Origin: Astropecten irregularis
Taxonomy: Eukaryota > Echinodermata > Asteroidea > Paxillosida > Astropectinidae
DNA length: 64,000 nt
Direction of reading: 5' to 3'
NCBI GenBank assembly: GCA_963971285.1
Contig: OZ020248.1
Coordinates: 7,626,001 to 7,690,000, forward strand
The position numbers and the translations under genes are program-made. The notes under the pieces are model-generated. The model was not told where the DNA came from, searched no databases, and saw only the letters and a program-made list of their open reading frames with translations. How positions within the stretch are numbered: position 1 is the first letter of the stretch; each line of letters opens with the position of its first letter. Positions 1 to 10,166 of this stretch are shown here, piece after piece.

Positions 1-154
1 TGACTTTGGAATTTGGCACAGCCCATATTTCCCTGTAGAGTTCATCTGGGGCTACATGTCGTGCAGGTTTCAAGTCGATTGCCTCAGTATTCAGGGAGAA
101 ATTTCCATCTCTAGTGTCAAAAATTGTCTCATAGTCTAGGTACAGTTTTAATGC

Positions 155-170
155 GGCCTGCTCGGAGGCC
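155..170. other. Short dyad, GGCCT/AGGCC
   Basis: Bases 155-159 (ggcct) and 166-170 (aggcc) are reverse complements around a six-base loop (gctcgg). The same dyad recurs in most units. Variants with ggcgg instead of ggagg keep only the four-base GGCC arms, and those with cctgatcgg keep all five. It is too short to assert that a hairpin forms in vivo, but it is the most GC-rich part of the monomer and carries paired GGCC sites. Confidence 0.6.
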
Positions 171-177
171 TTCACGC

Positions 178-194
178 ATAGCGTGTGGTGCTAT
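178..194. other. Short dyad, ATAGC/GCTAT
   Basis: Bases 178-182 (atagc) and 190-194 (gctat) are reverse complements around gtgtggt. It lies just downstream of the GGCCT dyad, so two small dyads sit within 40 bp. The second is lost in units reading gtgttgctttac and in the two reading ggtgatatac (near 41,870 and 44,698). Function is unknown; it may be a chance dyad fixed by amplification. Confidence 0.5.
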
Positions 195-689
195 ACTTGG
201 ATTTTAGGCCATGAACATGACTTTGGAATTTGGCACAGCCCATATTTCCCTGTAGAGTTCATCTGGGGATACATGTCGTGCAAGTTTCAAGTCGATTGCC
301 TCAGTATTCAGGGAGAAATTTCCAACTCTAGCGTCAAAAAGTCACTCATAGTCTAAGTGCAGTTTTAATGCGGCCTGCTCGGCGGCCTTCTCTCATAGCG
401 TGTTGTGCTATACTTGGATTTTCGGCCATAAACATGTCTTTGGAATTTGGCACAGCCCATATTTCCCTCTAGAGTACATCTGGGGCTACATGTCGTGCAG
501 GTTTCAAGTCGATTGCCTCAGTATTCAGGGAGAAATTTCCATCTCTAGTGTCAAAAATTGTCTCATAGTCTAAGTACAGTTTTAATGCGGCCTGCTCGGA
601 GGCCTTCACGCATAGCGTGTGGTGCTATACTTGGATTTTAGGCCATGAACATGACTTTGGAATTTGGCACAGCCCATATTTCCCTCTAG

Positions 690-2459
690 AGTTCATCTGG
701 GGCTACATGTCGTGCAGGTTTCAAGTCGATTGCCTCAGTATTCAGGGAGAAATTTCCATCTCTAGTGTCAAAAATTGTCTCATAGTCTAAGTACAGTTTT
801 AATGCGGCCTGCTCGGAGGCCTTCACGCATAGCGTGTGGTGCTATACTTGGATTTTAGGCCATGAACATGACTTTGGAATTTGGCACAGCCCACATTTCC
901 CTCTAGAGTACATCTGGGGCTACATGTCGTGCAAGTTTCAAGTCGATTTCCTCAGGATTCAGGGAAAAATTTCCAACTCGAGCGTCAAAAAGTGTCTCAT
1001 AGTCAAAGTGCAGTTTTAATGCGGCCTGCTCGGAGGCCTTCACGCATAGCGTGTGGTGCTATACTTGGATTTTCGGCCAAGAACATGACTTTGGAATTTG
1101 GCACAGCCCATATTTCCCTGTAGAGTTAATCTGGGGCTAAATATCGTGGAAGTTTCAAGTCGATTGCATCAGTATTCAGGGAAAAATTTCCAACTCTAGC
1201 GTCAAAAAGTGTCTCATAGTCCAAGTGCAGTTTTAATGCGGCCTGCTCGGAGGCCTTAACGCATAGCTTGTGGTGCTATACTTGGATTTTCGGCCATGAA
1301 CATGACTTTGGAATTTGGCACAGCCCATATTTCCCTGTAGAGTTCATCTGGGGCTACATGTCGTGCAGGTTTCAAGTCGATTGCCTCAGTATTCAGGGAG
1401 AAATTTCCATCTCTAGTGTCAAAAATTGTCTCATAGTCTAGGTACAGTTTTAATGCGGCCTGCTCGGAGGCCTTCACGCATAGCGTGTGGTGCTATACTT
1501 GGATTTTAGGCCATGAACATGACTTTGGAATTTGGCACAGCCCATATTTCCCTGTAGAGTTCATCTGGGGATACATGTCGTGCAAGTTTCAAGTCGATTG
1601 CCTCAGTATTCAGGGAGAAATTTCCAACTCTAGCGTCAAAAAGTCACTCATAGTCTAAGTGCAGTTTTAATGCGGCCTGCTCGGCGGCCTTCTCTCATAG
1701 CGTGTTGTGCTATACTTGGATTTTCGGCCATAAACATGTCTTTGGAATTTGGCACAGCCCATATTTCCCTCTAGAGTACATCTGGGGCTACATGTCGTGC
1801 AGGTTTCAAGTCGATTGCCTCAGTATTCAGGGAGAAATTTCCATCTCTAGTGTCAAAAATTGTCTCATAGTCTAAGTACAGTTTTAATGCGGCCTGCTCG
1901 GAGGCCTTCACGCATAGCGTGTGGTGCTATACTTGGATTTTAGGCCATGAACATGACTTTGGAATTTGGCACAGCCCATATTTCCCTCTAGAGTACATCT
2001 GGGGCTACATGTCGTGCAATTTTCAAGTCGATTACCTCAGTATTCAGGGAAAAATTTTCAACTCGAGCGTCAAAAAGTGTCTCATAGTCAAAGTGCAGTT
2101 TTAATGCGGCCTGCTCGGAGGCCTTCTCGCATAGCGTGTGGTGCTATACTTGGATTTTAGGACATGAACATGACTTTGGAATTTGGCACAGCCCATATTT
2201 CCCTGTAGAGTTCATCTGGGGCTACATGTCGTGCATGTTTCAAGTCGATTGCCTCAGTATTCAGGGAGAAATTTCCAACTCTAGCGTCCAAAAGTCACTC
2301 ATAGTGTAAGTGCAGTTTTAATGCGGCCTGCTCGGCGGCCTTCTCTCATAGCGTGTGGTGCTATACTTGGATTTTCGGCCATGAATATGACTTTGTAATT
2401 TGACACAGCCCATATTTCCCTGTAGAGTTCATCTGGGGCTACATGTCGTGCAAGTTTCA
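690..2459 (+). repeat. About 1.77-kb block, left copy (partner 8,287-10,056)
   Basis: Corresponds to 8,287-10,056 at a constant offset of 7,597 bp (35 monomers plus two +1 slips). Shared markers include ccacatttccc with gtcgatttcctcaggattc near 890-960, ctaaatatcgtgga near 1,137, ctaggtacag near 1,436, and atgaatatgactttg at 2,381. Visible differences are few, for example gagtac versus gagttc near 906, gacatg at 2,161, and ctgtatagttc in the right copy. Confidence 0.8.
1303..1992 (+). repeat. Three-monomer module, copy 2
   Basis: The same three-unit order as at 1-690, including the rare gtctaggtacag and ataaacatgtcttt variants. It is followed by a different fourth unit (gtgcaattttc), so the exchange point lies near 1,992. 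Confidence 0.85.
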
Positions 2460-3175
2460 AGTCGATTGCCTCAGTATTCAGGGAAAAATGTCAAACTCTA
2501 GCGTCAAAAAGTGTCTCATAGTCTAAGTGCAGTTTTAATGCGGCCTGCTCGGAGGCCTTCACGCATAGCGTGTGGTGTTATACTTTCATTTTCGGCCATG
2601 AAAATGACTTTGTAATTTGACACAGCCCATATTTCCCTGTAGAGTTCATCTGGGGCTACATGTCGTGCAAGTTTCAAGTCGGTTTCCTCAGTATTCAGGG
2701 AAAAATGTCCAACTCTAGCGTCAAAAAGTGTCAAATAGTCTAAGTGCAGTTTTAATGCGGCCTGCTCGGAGGCCTTCTCGCATAGCATGTGGTGCTATAC
2801 TTGGATTTTAGGCCATGAACATGACTTTGGAATTTGGCACAGCCCATATTTCCCTCTAGAGTACATCTGGGGCTACATGTCGTGCAATTTTCAAGTCGAT
2901 TACCTCAGTATTCAGGGAAAAATTTTCAACTCGAGCGTCAAAAAGTGTCTCATAGTCCAAGTGCAGTTTTAATGCGGCCTGCTCGGAGGCCTTAACGCAT
3001 AGCTTGTGGTGCTATACTTGGATTTTCGGCCATGAACATGACTTTGGAATTTGGCACAGCCCATATTTCCCTGTACAGTTCATCTGGGGCTACATGTCGT
3101 GCAGGTTTCAAGTCGATTGCCTCAGTATTCAGGGAGAAATTTCCATCTCTAGTGTCAAAAATTGTCTCATAGTCT
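2420..3175 (+). repeat. Copy 1 of a 756-bp segment at 1,519-bp spacing
   Basis: Matches 3,939-4,694 at an offset of 1,519 bp (seven monomers). Shared rare markers are gtgttatactttcattttcgg near 2,575, gtgtcaaatagtc near 2,728, and catagcatgtgg near 2,781. Homology stops at gtctaggtacag here versus gtctaagtacag in the partner. Confidence 0.8.
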
Positions 3176-3856
3176 AGGTACAGTTTTAATGCGGCCTGCT
3201 CGGAGGCCTTCACGCATAGCGTGTGGTGCTATACTTGGATTTTAGGCCATGAACATGACTTTGGAATTTGGCACAGCCCATATTTCCCTGTAGAGTTCAT
3301 CTGGGGATACATGTCGTGCAAGTTTCAAGTCGATTGCCTCAGTATTCAGGGAGAAATTTCCAACTCTAGCGTCAAAAAGTCACTCATAGTCTAAGTGCAG
3401 TTTTAATGCGGCCTGCTCGGCGGCCTTCTCTCATAGCGTGTTGTGCTATACTTGGATTTTCGGCCATAAACATGTCTTTGGAATTTGGCACAGCCCATAT
3501 TTCCCTCTAGAGTACATCTGGGGCTACATGTCGTGCAATTGTCAAGTCGATTACCTCAGTATTCAGGGAAAAATTTTCAACTCGAGCGTCAAAAAGTGTC
3601 TCATAGTCAAAGTGCAGTTTTAATGCGGCCTGCTCGGAGGCCTTCTCGCATAGCGTGTGGTGCTATACTTGGATTTTAGGCCATGAACATGACTTTGGAA
3701 TTTGGCACAGCCCATATTTCCCTCAAGAGTACATCTGGGGCTACATGTCGTGCAATTTTCAAGTCGATTACCTCAGTATTCAGGGAAAAATTTTCAACTC
3801 GAGCGTCAAAAAGTGTCTCATAGTCCAAGTGCAGTTTTAATGCGGCCTGCTCGGAG
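2936..3856 (+). repeat. About 0.92-kb block, left copy (partner 12,921-13,841)
   Basis: Matches 12,921-13,841 at an offset of 9,985 bp (46 monomers plus three +1 slips). Shared diagnostic variants are the gtgcaattgtcaag chimera and ccctcaagagtac near 3,720. Differences seen are ctgtacagttc versus ctgtagagttc, acatgtcg versus acatttcg, and aaaattttc versus aaagttttc. Confidence 0.75.
3039..3536 (+). repeat. Three-monomer module, copy 3 (chimeric third unit)
   Basis: The first two units match copy 1 apart from ctgtacagttc in the first. The third unit begins with ataaacatgtcttt but switches at about 3,536 to a gtgcaattgtcaag type, so it is a within-monomer chimera of two classes. Confidence 0.8.
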
Positions 3857-3938
3857 GCCTTAACGCATAGCTTGTGGTGCTATACTTGGATTTTCGGCCA
3901 TGAACATGACTTTGGAATTTGGCACAGCCCATATTTCC

Positions 3939-4694
3939 CTGTAGAGTTCATCTGGGGCTACATGTCGTGCAAGTTTCAAGTCGATTGCCTCAGTATTCAG
4001 GGAAAAATGTCAAACTCTAGCGTCAAAAAGTGTCTCATAGTCTAAGTGCAGTTTTAATGCGGCCTGCTCGGAGGCCTTCACGCATAGCGTGTGGTGTTAT
4101 ACTTTCATTTTCGGCCATGAAAATGACTTTGTAATTTGACACAGCCCATATTTCCCTGTAGAGTTCATCTGGGGCTACATGTCGTGCAAGTTTCAAGTCG
4201 GTTTCCTCAGTATTCAGGGAAAAATGTCCAACTCTAGCGTCAAAAAGTGTCAAATAGTCTAAGTGCAGTTTTAATGCGGCCTGCTCGGAGGCCTTCTCGC
4301 ATAGCATGTGGTGCTATACTTGGATTTTAGGCCATGAACATGACTTTGGAATTTGGCACAGCCCATATTTCCCTCTAGAGTACATCTGGGGCTACATGTC
4401 GTGCAATTTTCAAGTCGATTACCTCAGTATTCAGGGAAAAATTTTCAACTCGAGCGTCAAAAAGTGTCTCATAGTCCAAGTGCAGTTTTAATGCGGCCTG
4501 CTCGGAGGCCTTAACGCATAGCTTGTGGTGCTATACTTGGATTTTCGGCCATGAACATGACTTTGGAATTTGGCACAGCCCATATTTCCCTGTACAGTTC
4601 ATCTGGGGCTACATGTCGTGCAGGTTTCAAGTCGATTGCCTCAGTATTCAGGGAGAAATTTCCATCTCTAGTGTCAAAAATTGTCTCATAGTCT
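3939..4694 (+). repeat. Copy 2 of a 756-bp segment at 1,519-bp spacing
   Basis: Partner of 2,420-3,175 with the same rare markers, including tactttcattttcgg near 4,099 and catagcatgtgg near 4,300. Confidence 0.8.
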
Positions 4695-6553
4695 AAGTAC
4701 AGTTTTAATGCGGCCTGCTCGGAGGCCTTCACGCATAGCGTGTGGTGCTATACTTGGATTTTAGGCCATGAACATGACTTTGGAATTTGGCACAGCCCAT
4801 ATTTCCCTCTAGAGTATATCTGGGGCTACATGTCGTGCAATTTTCAAGTCGATTACCTCAGTATTCAGGGAAAAATTTTCAACTCGAGCGTCAAAAAGTG
4901 TCTCATAGTCAAAGTGCAGTTTTAATGCGGCCTGCTCGGAGGCCTTCTCGCATAGCGTGTGGTGCTATACTTGGATTTTAGGCCATGAACATGACTTTGG
5001 AATTTGGCACAGCCCATATTTCCCTGTAGAGTTCATCTGGGGCTACATGTCGTGCATGTTTCAAGTCGATTGCCTCAGTATTCAGGGAGAAATTTCCAAC
5101 TCTAGCGTCCAAAAGTCACTCATAGTGTAAGTGCAGTTTTAATGCGGCCTGCTCGGCGGCCTTCTCTCATAGCGTGTGGTGCTATACTTGGATTTTCGGC
5201 CATGAATATGACTTTGTAATTTGACACAGCCCATATTTCCCTGTAGAGTTCATCTGGGGCTACATGTCGTGCAAGTTTCAAGTCGGTTTCCTCAGTATTC
5301 AGGGAGAAATTTCCAACTCTAGCGTCAAAAAGTTTCTCATAGTCTAAGTGCAGTTTCAATGCGGCCTGCTCGGAGGCCTTCACGCATAGCGTGTGGTGCT
5401 ATACTTGGATTTTCGGCCATGAACATGACTTTGGAATTTGGCACAGCCCATATTTCCCTGTACAGTTCATCTGGGGCTACATGTCGTGCAGGTTTCAAGT
5501 CGATTGCCTCAGTATTCAGGGAGAAATTTCCATCTCTAGTGTCAAAAATTGTCTCATAGTCTAAGTACAGTTTTAATGCGGCCTGCTCGGAGGCCTTCAC
5601 GCATAGCGTGTGGTGCTATACTTGGATTTTAGGCCATGAACATGACTTTGGAATTTGGCACAGCCCATATTTCCCTCTAGAGTACATCTGGGGCTACATG
5701 TCGTGCAATTTTCAAGTCGATTACCTCAGTATTCAGGGAAAAATTTTCAACTCGAGCGTCAAAAAGTCACTCATAGTCTAAGTGCAGTTTTAATGCGGCC
5801 TGCCCGGAGGCCTTCACGCATAGCGTGTGGTGCTATACTTGGATTTTCGGCCAAGAACATGACTTTGGAATTTGGCACAGCCCATATTTCCCTGTAGAGT
5901 TCATCTGGGGCTAAATATCGTGGAAGTTTCAAGTCGATTGCATCAGTATTCAGGGAAAAATTTCCAACTCTAGCGTCAAAAAGTGTCGCATAGTCTAAGT
6001 GCAGTTTTAATGCGGCCTGCTCGGAGGCCTTAACGCATAGCTTGTGGTGCTATACTTGGATTTTCGGCCATGAACATGACTTTGGAATTTGGCACAGCCC
6101 ATATTTCCCTGTAGAGTTCATCTGGGGCTACATGTCGTGCAGGTTTCAAGTCGATTGCCTCAGTATTCAGGGAAAAATGTCAAACTCTAGCGTCAAAAAA
6201 GTGTCTCATAGTCTAAGTGCAGTTTTAATGCTTCCTGCTCGGAGGCCTTCACGCATAGCGTGTGGTGTTATACTTTGATTTTCGGCCATGAAAATGACTT
6301 TGTAATTTGACACAGCCCATATTTCCCTGTAGAGTTCATCTGGGGCTACATGTCGTGCAAGTTTCAAGTCGGTTTCCTCAGTATTCAGGGAAAAATGTCC
6401 AACTCTAGCGTCAAAAAGTGTCAAATAGTCTAAGTGCAGTTTTAATGCGGCCTGCTCGGAGGCCTTCTCGCATAGCGTGTGGTGCTATACTTGGATTTTA
6501 GGCCATGAACATGACTTTGGAATTTGGCACAGCCCATATTTCCCTGTAGAGTT
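4600..6553 (+). repeat. About 1.95-kb, nine-monomer block, left copy
   Basis: Matches 10,895-12,848 at an offset of 6,295 bp (29 monomers plus two +1 slips). It includes gtgcatgtttcaag, aaagtttctcatag, cctgcccggagg, ctaaatatcgtgga, a six-A slip near 6,194 and the odd aatgcttcctgctcgg. Private differences are gagtatatctgg near 4,814 and gtttcaatgcgg near 5,354 here. Confidence 0.8.
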
Positions 6554-7106
6554 CATCTGGGGCTACATGTCGTGCAGGTTTCAAGTCGATTGCCTCAGTA
6601 TTCAGGGAGAAATTTCCATCTCTAGTGTCAAAAATTGTCTCATAGTCTAAGTACAGTTTTAATGCGGCCTGCTCGGAGGCCTTCACGCATAGCGTGTGGT
6701 GCTATACTTGGATTTTAGGCCATGAACATGACTTTGGAATTTGGCACAGCCCACATTTCCCTCTAGAGTTCATCTGGGGCTACATGTCGTGCAAGTTTCA
6801 AGTCGATTTCCTCAGGATTCAGGGAAAAATTTCCAACTCGAGCGTCAAAAAGTGTCTCATAGTCAAAGTGCAGTTTTAATGCGGCCTGCTCGGAGGCCTT
6901 CACGCATAGCGTGTGGTGCTATACTTGGATTTTCGGCCAAGAACATGACTTTGGAATTTGGCACAGCCCATATTTCCCTGTAGAGTTAATCTGGGGCTAA
7001 ATATCGTGGAAGTTTCAAGTCGATTGCATCAGTATTCAGGGAAAAATTTCCAACTCTAGCGTCAAAAAGTGTCTCATAGTCCAAGTGCAGTTTTAATGCG
7101 GCCTGC
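5370..7106 (+). repeat. 1,737-bp octamer HOR, copy 1
   Basis: Eight monomers (8 x 217 plus a +1 A slip near 6,194) are repeated directly at 7,107. Every segment I compared between about 5,400 and 7,080 is matched at the same offset, including ctgtacagttc, cctgcccggagg, ctaaatatcgtgga, aatgcttcctg and tcaggattcaggg. This is a simple tandem duplication with little later change. Confidence 0.88.
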
Positions 7107-8843
7107 TCGGAGGCCTTCACGCATAGCGTGTGGTGCTATACTTGGATTTTCGGCCATGAACATGACTTTGGAATTTGGCACAGCCCATATTTCCCTGTAC
7201 AGTTCATCTGGGGCTACATGTCGTGCAGGTTTCAAGTCGATTGCCTCAGTATTCAGGGAGAAATTTCCATCTCTAGTGTCAAAAATTGTCTCATAGTCTA
7301 AGTACAGTTTTAATGCGGCCTGCTCGGAGGCCTTCACGCATAGCGTGTGGTGCTATACTTGGATTTTAGGCCATGAACATGACTTTGGAATTTGGCACAG
7401 CCCATATTTCCCTCTAGAGTACATCTGGGGCTACATGTCGTGCAATTTTCAAGTCGATTACCTCAGTATTCAGGGAAAAATTTTCAACTCGAGCGTCAAA
7501 AAGTCACTCATAGTCTAAGTGCAGTTTTAATGCGGCCTGCCCGGAGGCCTTCACGCATAGCGTGTGGTGCTATACTTGGATTTTCGGCCAAGAACATGAC
7601 TTTGGAATTTGGCACAGCCCATATTTCCCTGTAGAGTTCATCTGGGGCTAAATATCGTGGAAGTTTCAAGTCGATTGCATCAGTATTCAGGGAAAAATTT
7701 CCAACTCTAGCGTCAAAAAGTGTCGCATAGTCTAAGTGCAGTTTTAATGCGGCCTGCTCGGAGGCCTTAACGCATAGCTTGTGGTGCTATACTTGGATTT
7801 TCGGCCATGAACATGACTTTGGAATTTGGCACAGCCCATATTTCCCTGTAGAGTTCATCTGGGGCTACATGTCGTGCAGGTTTCAAGTCGATTGCCTCAG
7901 TATTCAGGGAAAAATGTCAAACTCTAGCGTCAAAAAAGTGTCTCATAGTCTAAGTGCAGTTTTAATGCTTCCTGCTCGGAGGCCTTCACGCATAGCGTGT
8001 GGTGTTATACTTTGATTTTCGGCCATGAAAATGACTTTGTAATTTGACACAGCCCATATTTCCCTGTAGAGTTCATCTGGGGCTACATGTCGTGCAAGTT
8101 TCAAGTCGGTTTCCTCAGTATTCAGGGAAAAATGTCCAACTCTAGCGTCAAAAAGTGTCAAATAGTCTAAGTGCAGTTTTAATGCGGCCTGCTCGGAGGC
8201 CTTCTCGCATAGCGTGTGGTGCTATACTTGGATTTTAGGCCATGAACATGACTTTGGAATTTGGCACAGCCCATATTTCCCTGTAGAGTTCATCTGGGGC
8301 TACATGTCGTGCAGGTTTCAAGTCGATTGCCTCAGTATTCAGGGAGAAATTTCCATCTCTAGTGTCAAAAATTGTCTCATAGTCTAAGTACAGTTTTAAT
8401 GCGGCCTGCTCGGAGGCCTTCACGCATAGCGTGTGGTGCTATACTTGGATTTTAGGCCATGAACATGACTTTGGAATTTGGCACAGCCCACATTTCCCTC
8501 TAGAGTTCATCTGGGGCTACATGTCGTGCAAGTTTCAAGTCGATTTCCTCAGGATTCAGGGAAAAATTTCCAACTCGAGCGTCAAAAAGTGTCTCATAGT
8601 CAAAGTGCAGTTTTAATGCGGCCTGCTCGGAGGCCTTCACGCATAGCGTGTGGTGCTATACTTGGATTTTCGGCCAAGAACATGACTTTGGAATTTGGCA
8701 CAGCCCATATTTCCCTGTAGAGTTAATCTGGGGCTAAATATCGTGGAAGTTTCAAGTCGATTGCATCAGTATTCAGGGAAAAATTTCCAACTCTAGCGTC
8801 AAAAAGTGTCTCATAGTCCAAGTGCAGTTTTAATGCGGCCTGC
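7107..8843 (+). repeat. 1,737-bp octamer HOR, copy 2
   Basis: Direct tandem copy of 5,370-7,106. Beyond 8,843 the match breaks (ggccttaacgcatagcttg here versus ggccttcacgcatagcgtg after copy 1), which locates the exchange point inside the GC-rich part of the monomer. Confidence 0.88.
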
Positions 8844-10056
8844 TCGGAGGCCTTAACGCATAGCTTGTGGTGCTATACTTGGATTTTCGGCCATGAACAT
8901 GACTTTGGAATTTGGCACAGCCCATATTTCCCTGTAGAGTTCATCTGGGGCTACATGTCGTGCAGGTTTCAAGTCGATTGCCTCAGTATTCAGGGAGAAA
9001 TTTCCATCTCTAGTGTCAAAAATTGTCTCATAGTCTAGGTACAGTTTTAATGCGGCCTGCTCGGAGGCCTTCACGCATAGCGTGTGGTGCTATACTTGGA
9101 TTTTAGGCCATGAACATGACTTTGGAATTTGGCACAGCCCATATTTCCCTGTAGAGTTCATCTGGGGATACATGTCGTGCAAGTTTCAAGTCGATTGCCT
9201 CAGTATTCAGGGAGAAATTTCCAACTCTAGCGTCAAAAAGTCACTCATAGTCTAAGTGCAGTTTTAATGCGGCCTGCTCGGCGGCCTTCTCTCATAGCGT
9301 GTTGTGCTATACTTGGATTTTCGGCCATAAACATGTCTTTGGAATTTGGCACAGCCCATATTTCCCTCTAGAGTACATCTGGGGCTACATGTCGTGCAGG
9401 TTTCAAGTCGATTGCCTCAGTATTCAGGGAGAAATTTCCATCTCTAGTGTCAAAAATTGTCTCATAGTCTAAGTACAGTTTTAATGCGGCCTGCTCGGAG
9501 GCCTTCACGCATAGCGTGTGGTGCTATACTTGGATTTTAGGCCATGAACATGACTTTGGAATTTGGCACAGCCCATATTTCCCTCTAGAGTACATCTGGG
9601 GCTACATGTCGTGCAATTTTCAAGTCGATTACCTCAGTATTCAGGGAAAAATTTTCAACTCGAGCGTCAAAAAGTGTCTCATAGTCAAAGTGCAGTTTTA
9701 ATGCGGCCTGCTCGGAGGCCTTCTCGCATAGCGTGTGGTGCTATACTTGGATTTTAGGCCATGAACATGACTTTGGAATTTGGCACAGCCCATATTTCCC
9801 TGTATAGTTCATCTGGGGCTACATGTCGTGCATGTTTCAAGTCGATTGCCTCAGTATTCAGGGAGAAATTTCCAACTCTAGCGTCCAAAAGTCACTCATA
9901 GTGTAAGTGCAGTTTTAATGCGGCCTGCTCGGCGGCCTTCTCTCATAGCGTGTGGTGCTATACTTGGATTTTCGGCCATGAATATGACTTTGTAATTTGA
10001 CACAGCCCATATTTCCCTGTAGAGTTCATCTGGGGCTACATGTCGTGCAAGTTTCA
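8287..10056 (+). repeat. About 1.77-kb block, right copy (partner 690-2,459)
   Basis: Partner of 690-2,459. The match ends where this copy reads gtcggtttcc and the left copy reads gtcgattgcc. The block overlaps both the 1,737-bp octamer duplication on its left and the 1,519-bp heptamer duplication on its right, so it predates or was cut by those events. Confidence 0.8.
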
Positions 10057-10166
10057 AGTCGGTTTCCTCAGTATTCAGGGAGAAATTTCCAACTCTAGCG
10101 TCCAAAAGTCACTCATAGTGTAAGTGCAGTTTTAATGCGGCCTGCTCGGCGGCCTTCTCTCATAGC
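8648..10166 (+). repeat. 1,519-bp heptamer HOR, copy 1
   Basis: Seven monomers repeated at 10,167 with offset exactly 1,519 bp. Shared markers are ggccaagaacatg, ctaaatatcgtgga, ctaggtacag, ataaacatgtcttt and gtgcatgtttc. The last roughly 68 bp differ from the equivalent stretch in copy 2. Confidence 0.85.
8900..9589 (+). repeat. Three-monomer module, copy 4
   Basis: Matches 1,303-1,992 at an offset of 7,597 bp with all rare markers present. It is part of a longer copy described at 8,287-10,056. Confidence 0.85.

Larger units (their letters stand above)
1..217 (+). repeat. Representative monomer
   Basis: This first unit shows the monomer layout. Bases 17-28 (cacagcccatat) and 143-160 (cagttttaatgcggcctg) are among the least variable segments across the array. 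The main variable sites are: the residues around 34-43 (ctgtagagttc, ctctagagtac or ctgtacagttc); the site after the gggg run at 51 (ctacatg, atacatg or ctaaatatc); the bases after gtgca near 65 (gg, ag, att or tg); gtcgattgcc, gtcgattacc or gtcggtttcc near 75-84; aatttcc, aattccc or aattttc near 100-106; gcgtc, gtgtc or gagtc near 113-118; and the tail ggattttagg or ggattttcgg near 199-208. The unit has 99 G+C of 217 bases. Its phase is arbitrary. Confidence 0.95.
1..690 (+). repeat. Three-monomer module, copy 1
   Basis: Three successive distinct units form a module: one with gtctaggtacag, one with ggggatacatg plus aaagtcactcatag plus catagcgtgttgtgc, and one starting ataaacatgtctttgg at 428-443. 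I could not see a difference from the copy 1,302 bp (six monomers) further on, up to about base 690, where the fourth monomers diverge. The left edge of the module lies outside the window. Confidence 0.85.

Noticed and set aside
834-1019. Recurrent 61-96-codon plus-strand open frames (MWCYTW... and MAQPIF...)
   Set aside because: They repeat once per monomer, overlap each other in two frames, and are interrupted at random by the variant sites. These are by-products of a repeat with few stops.
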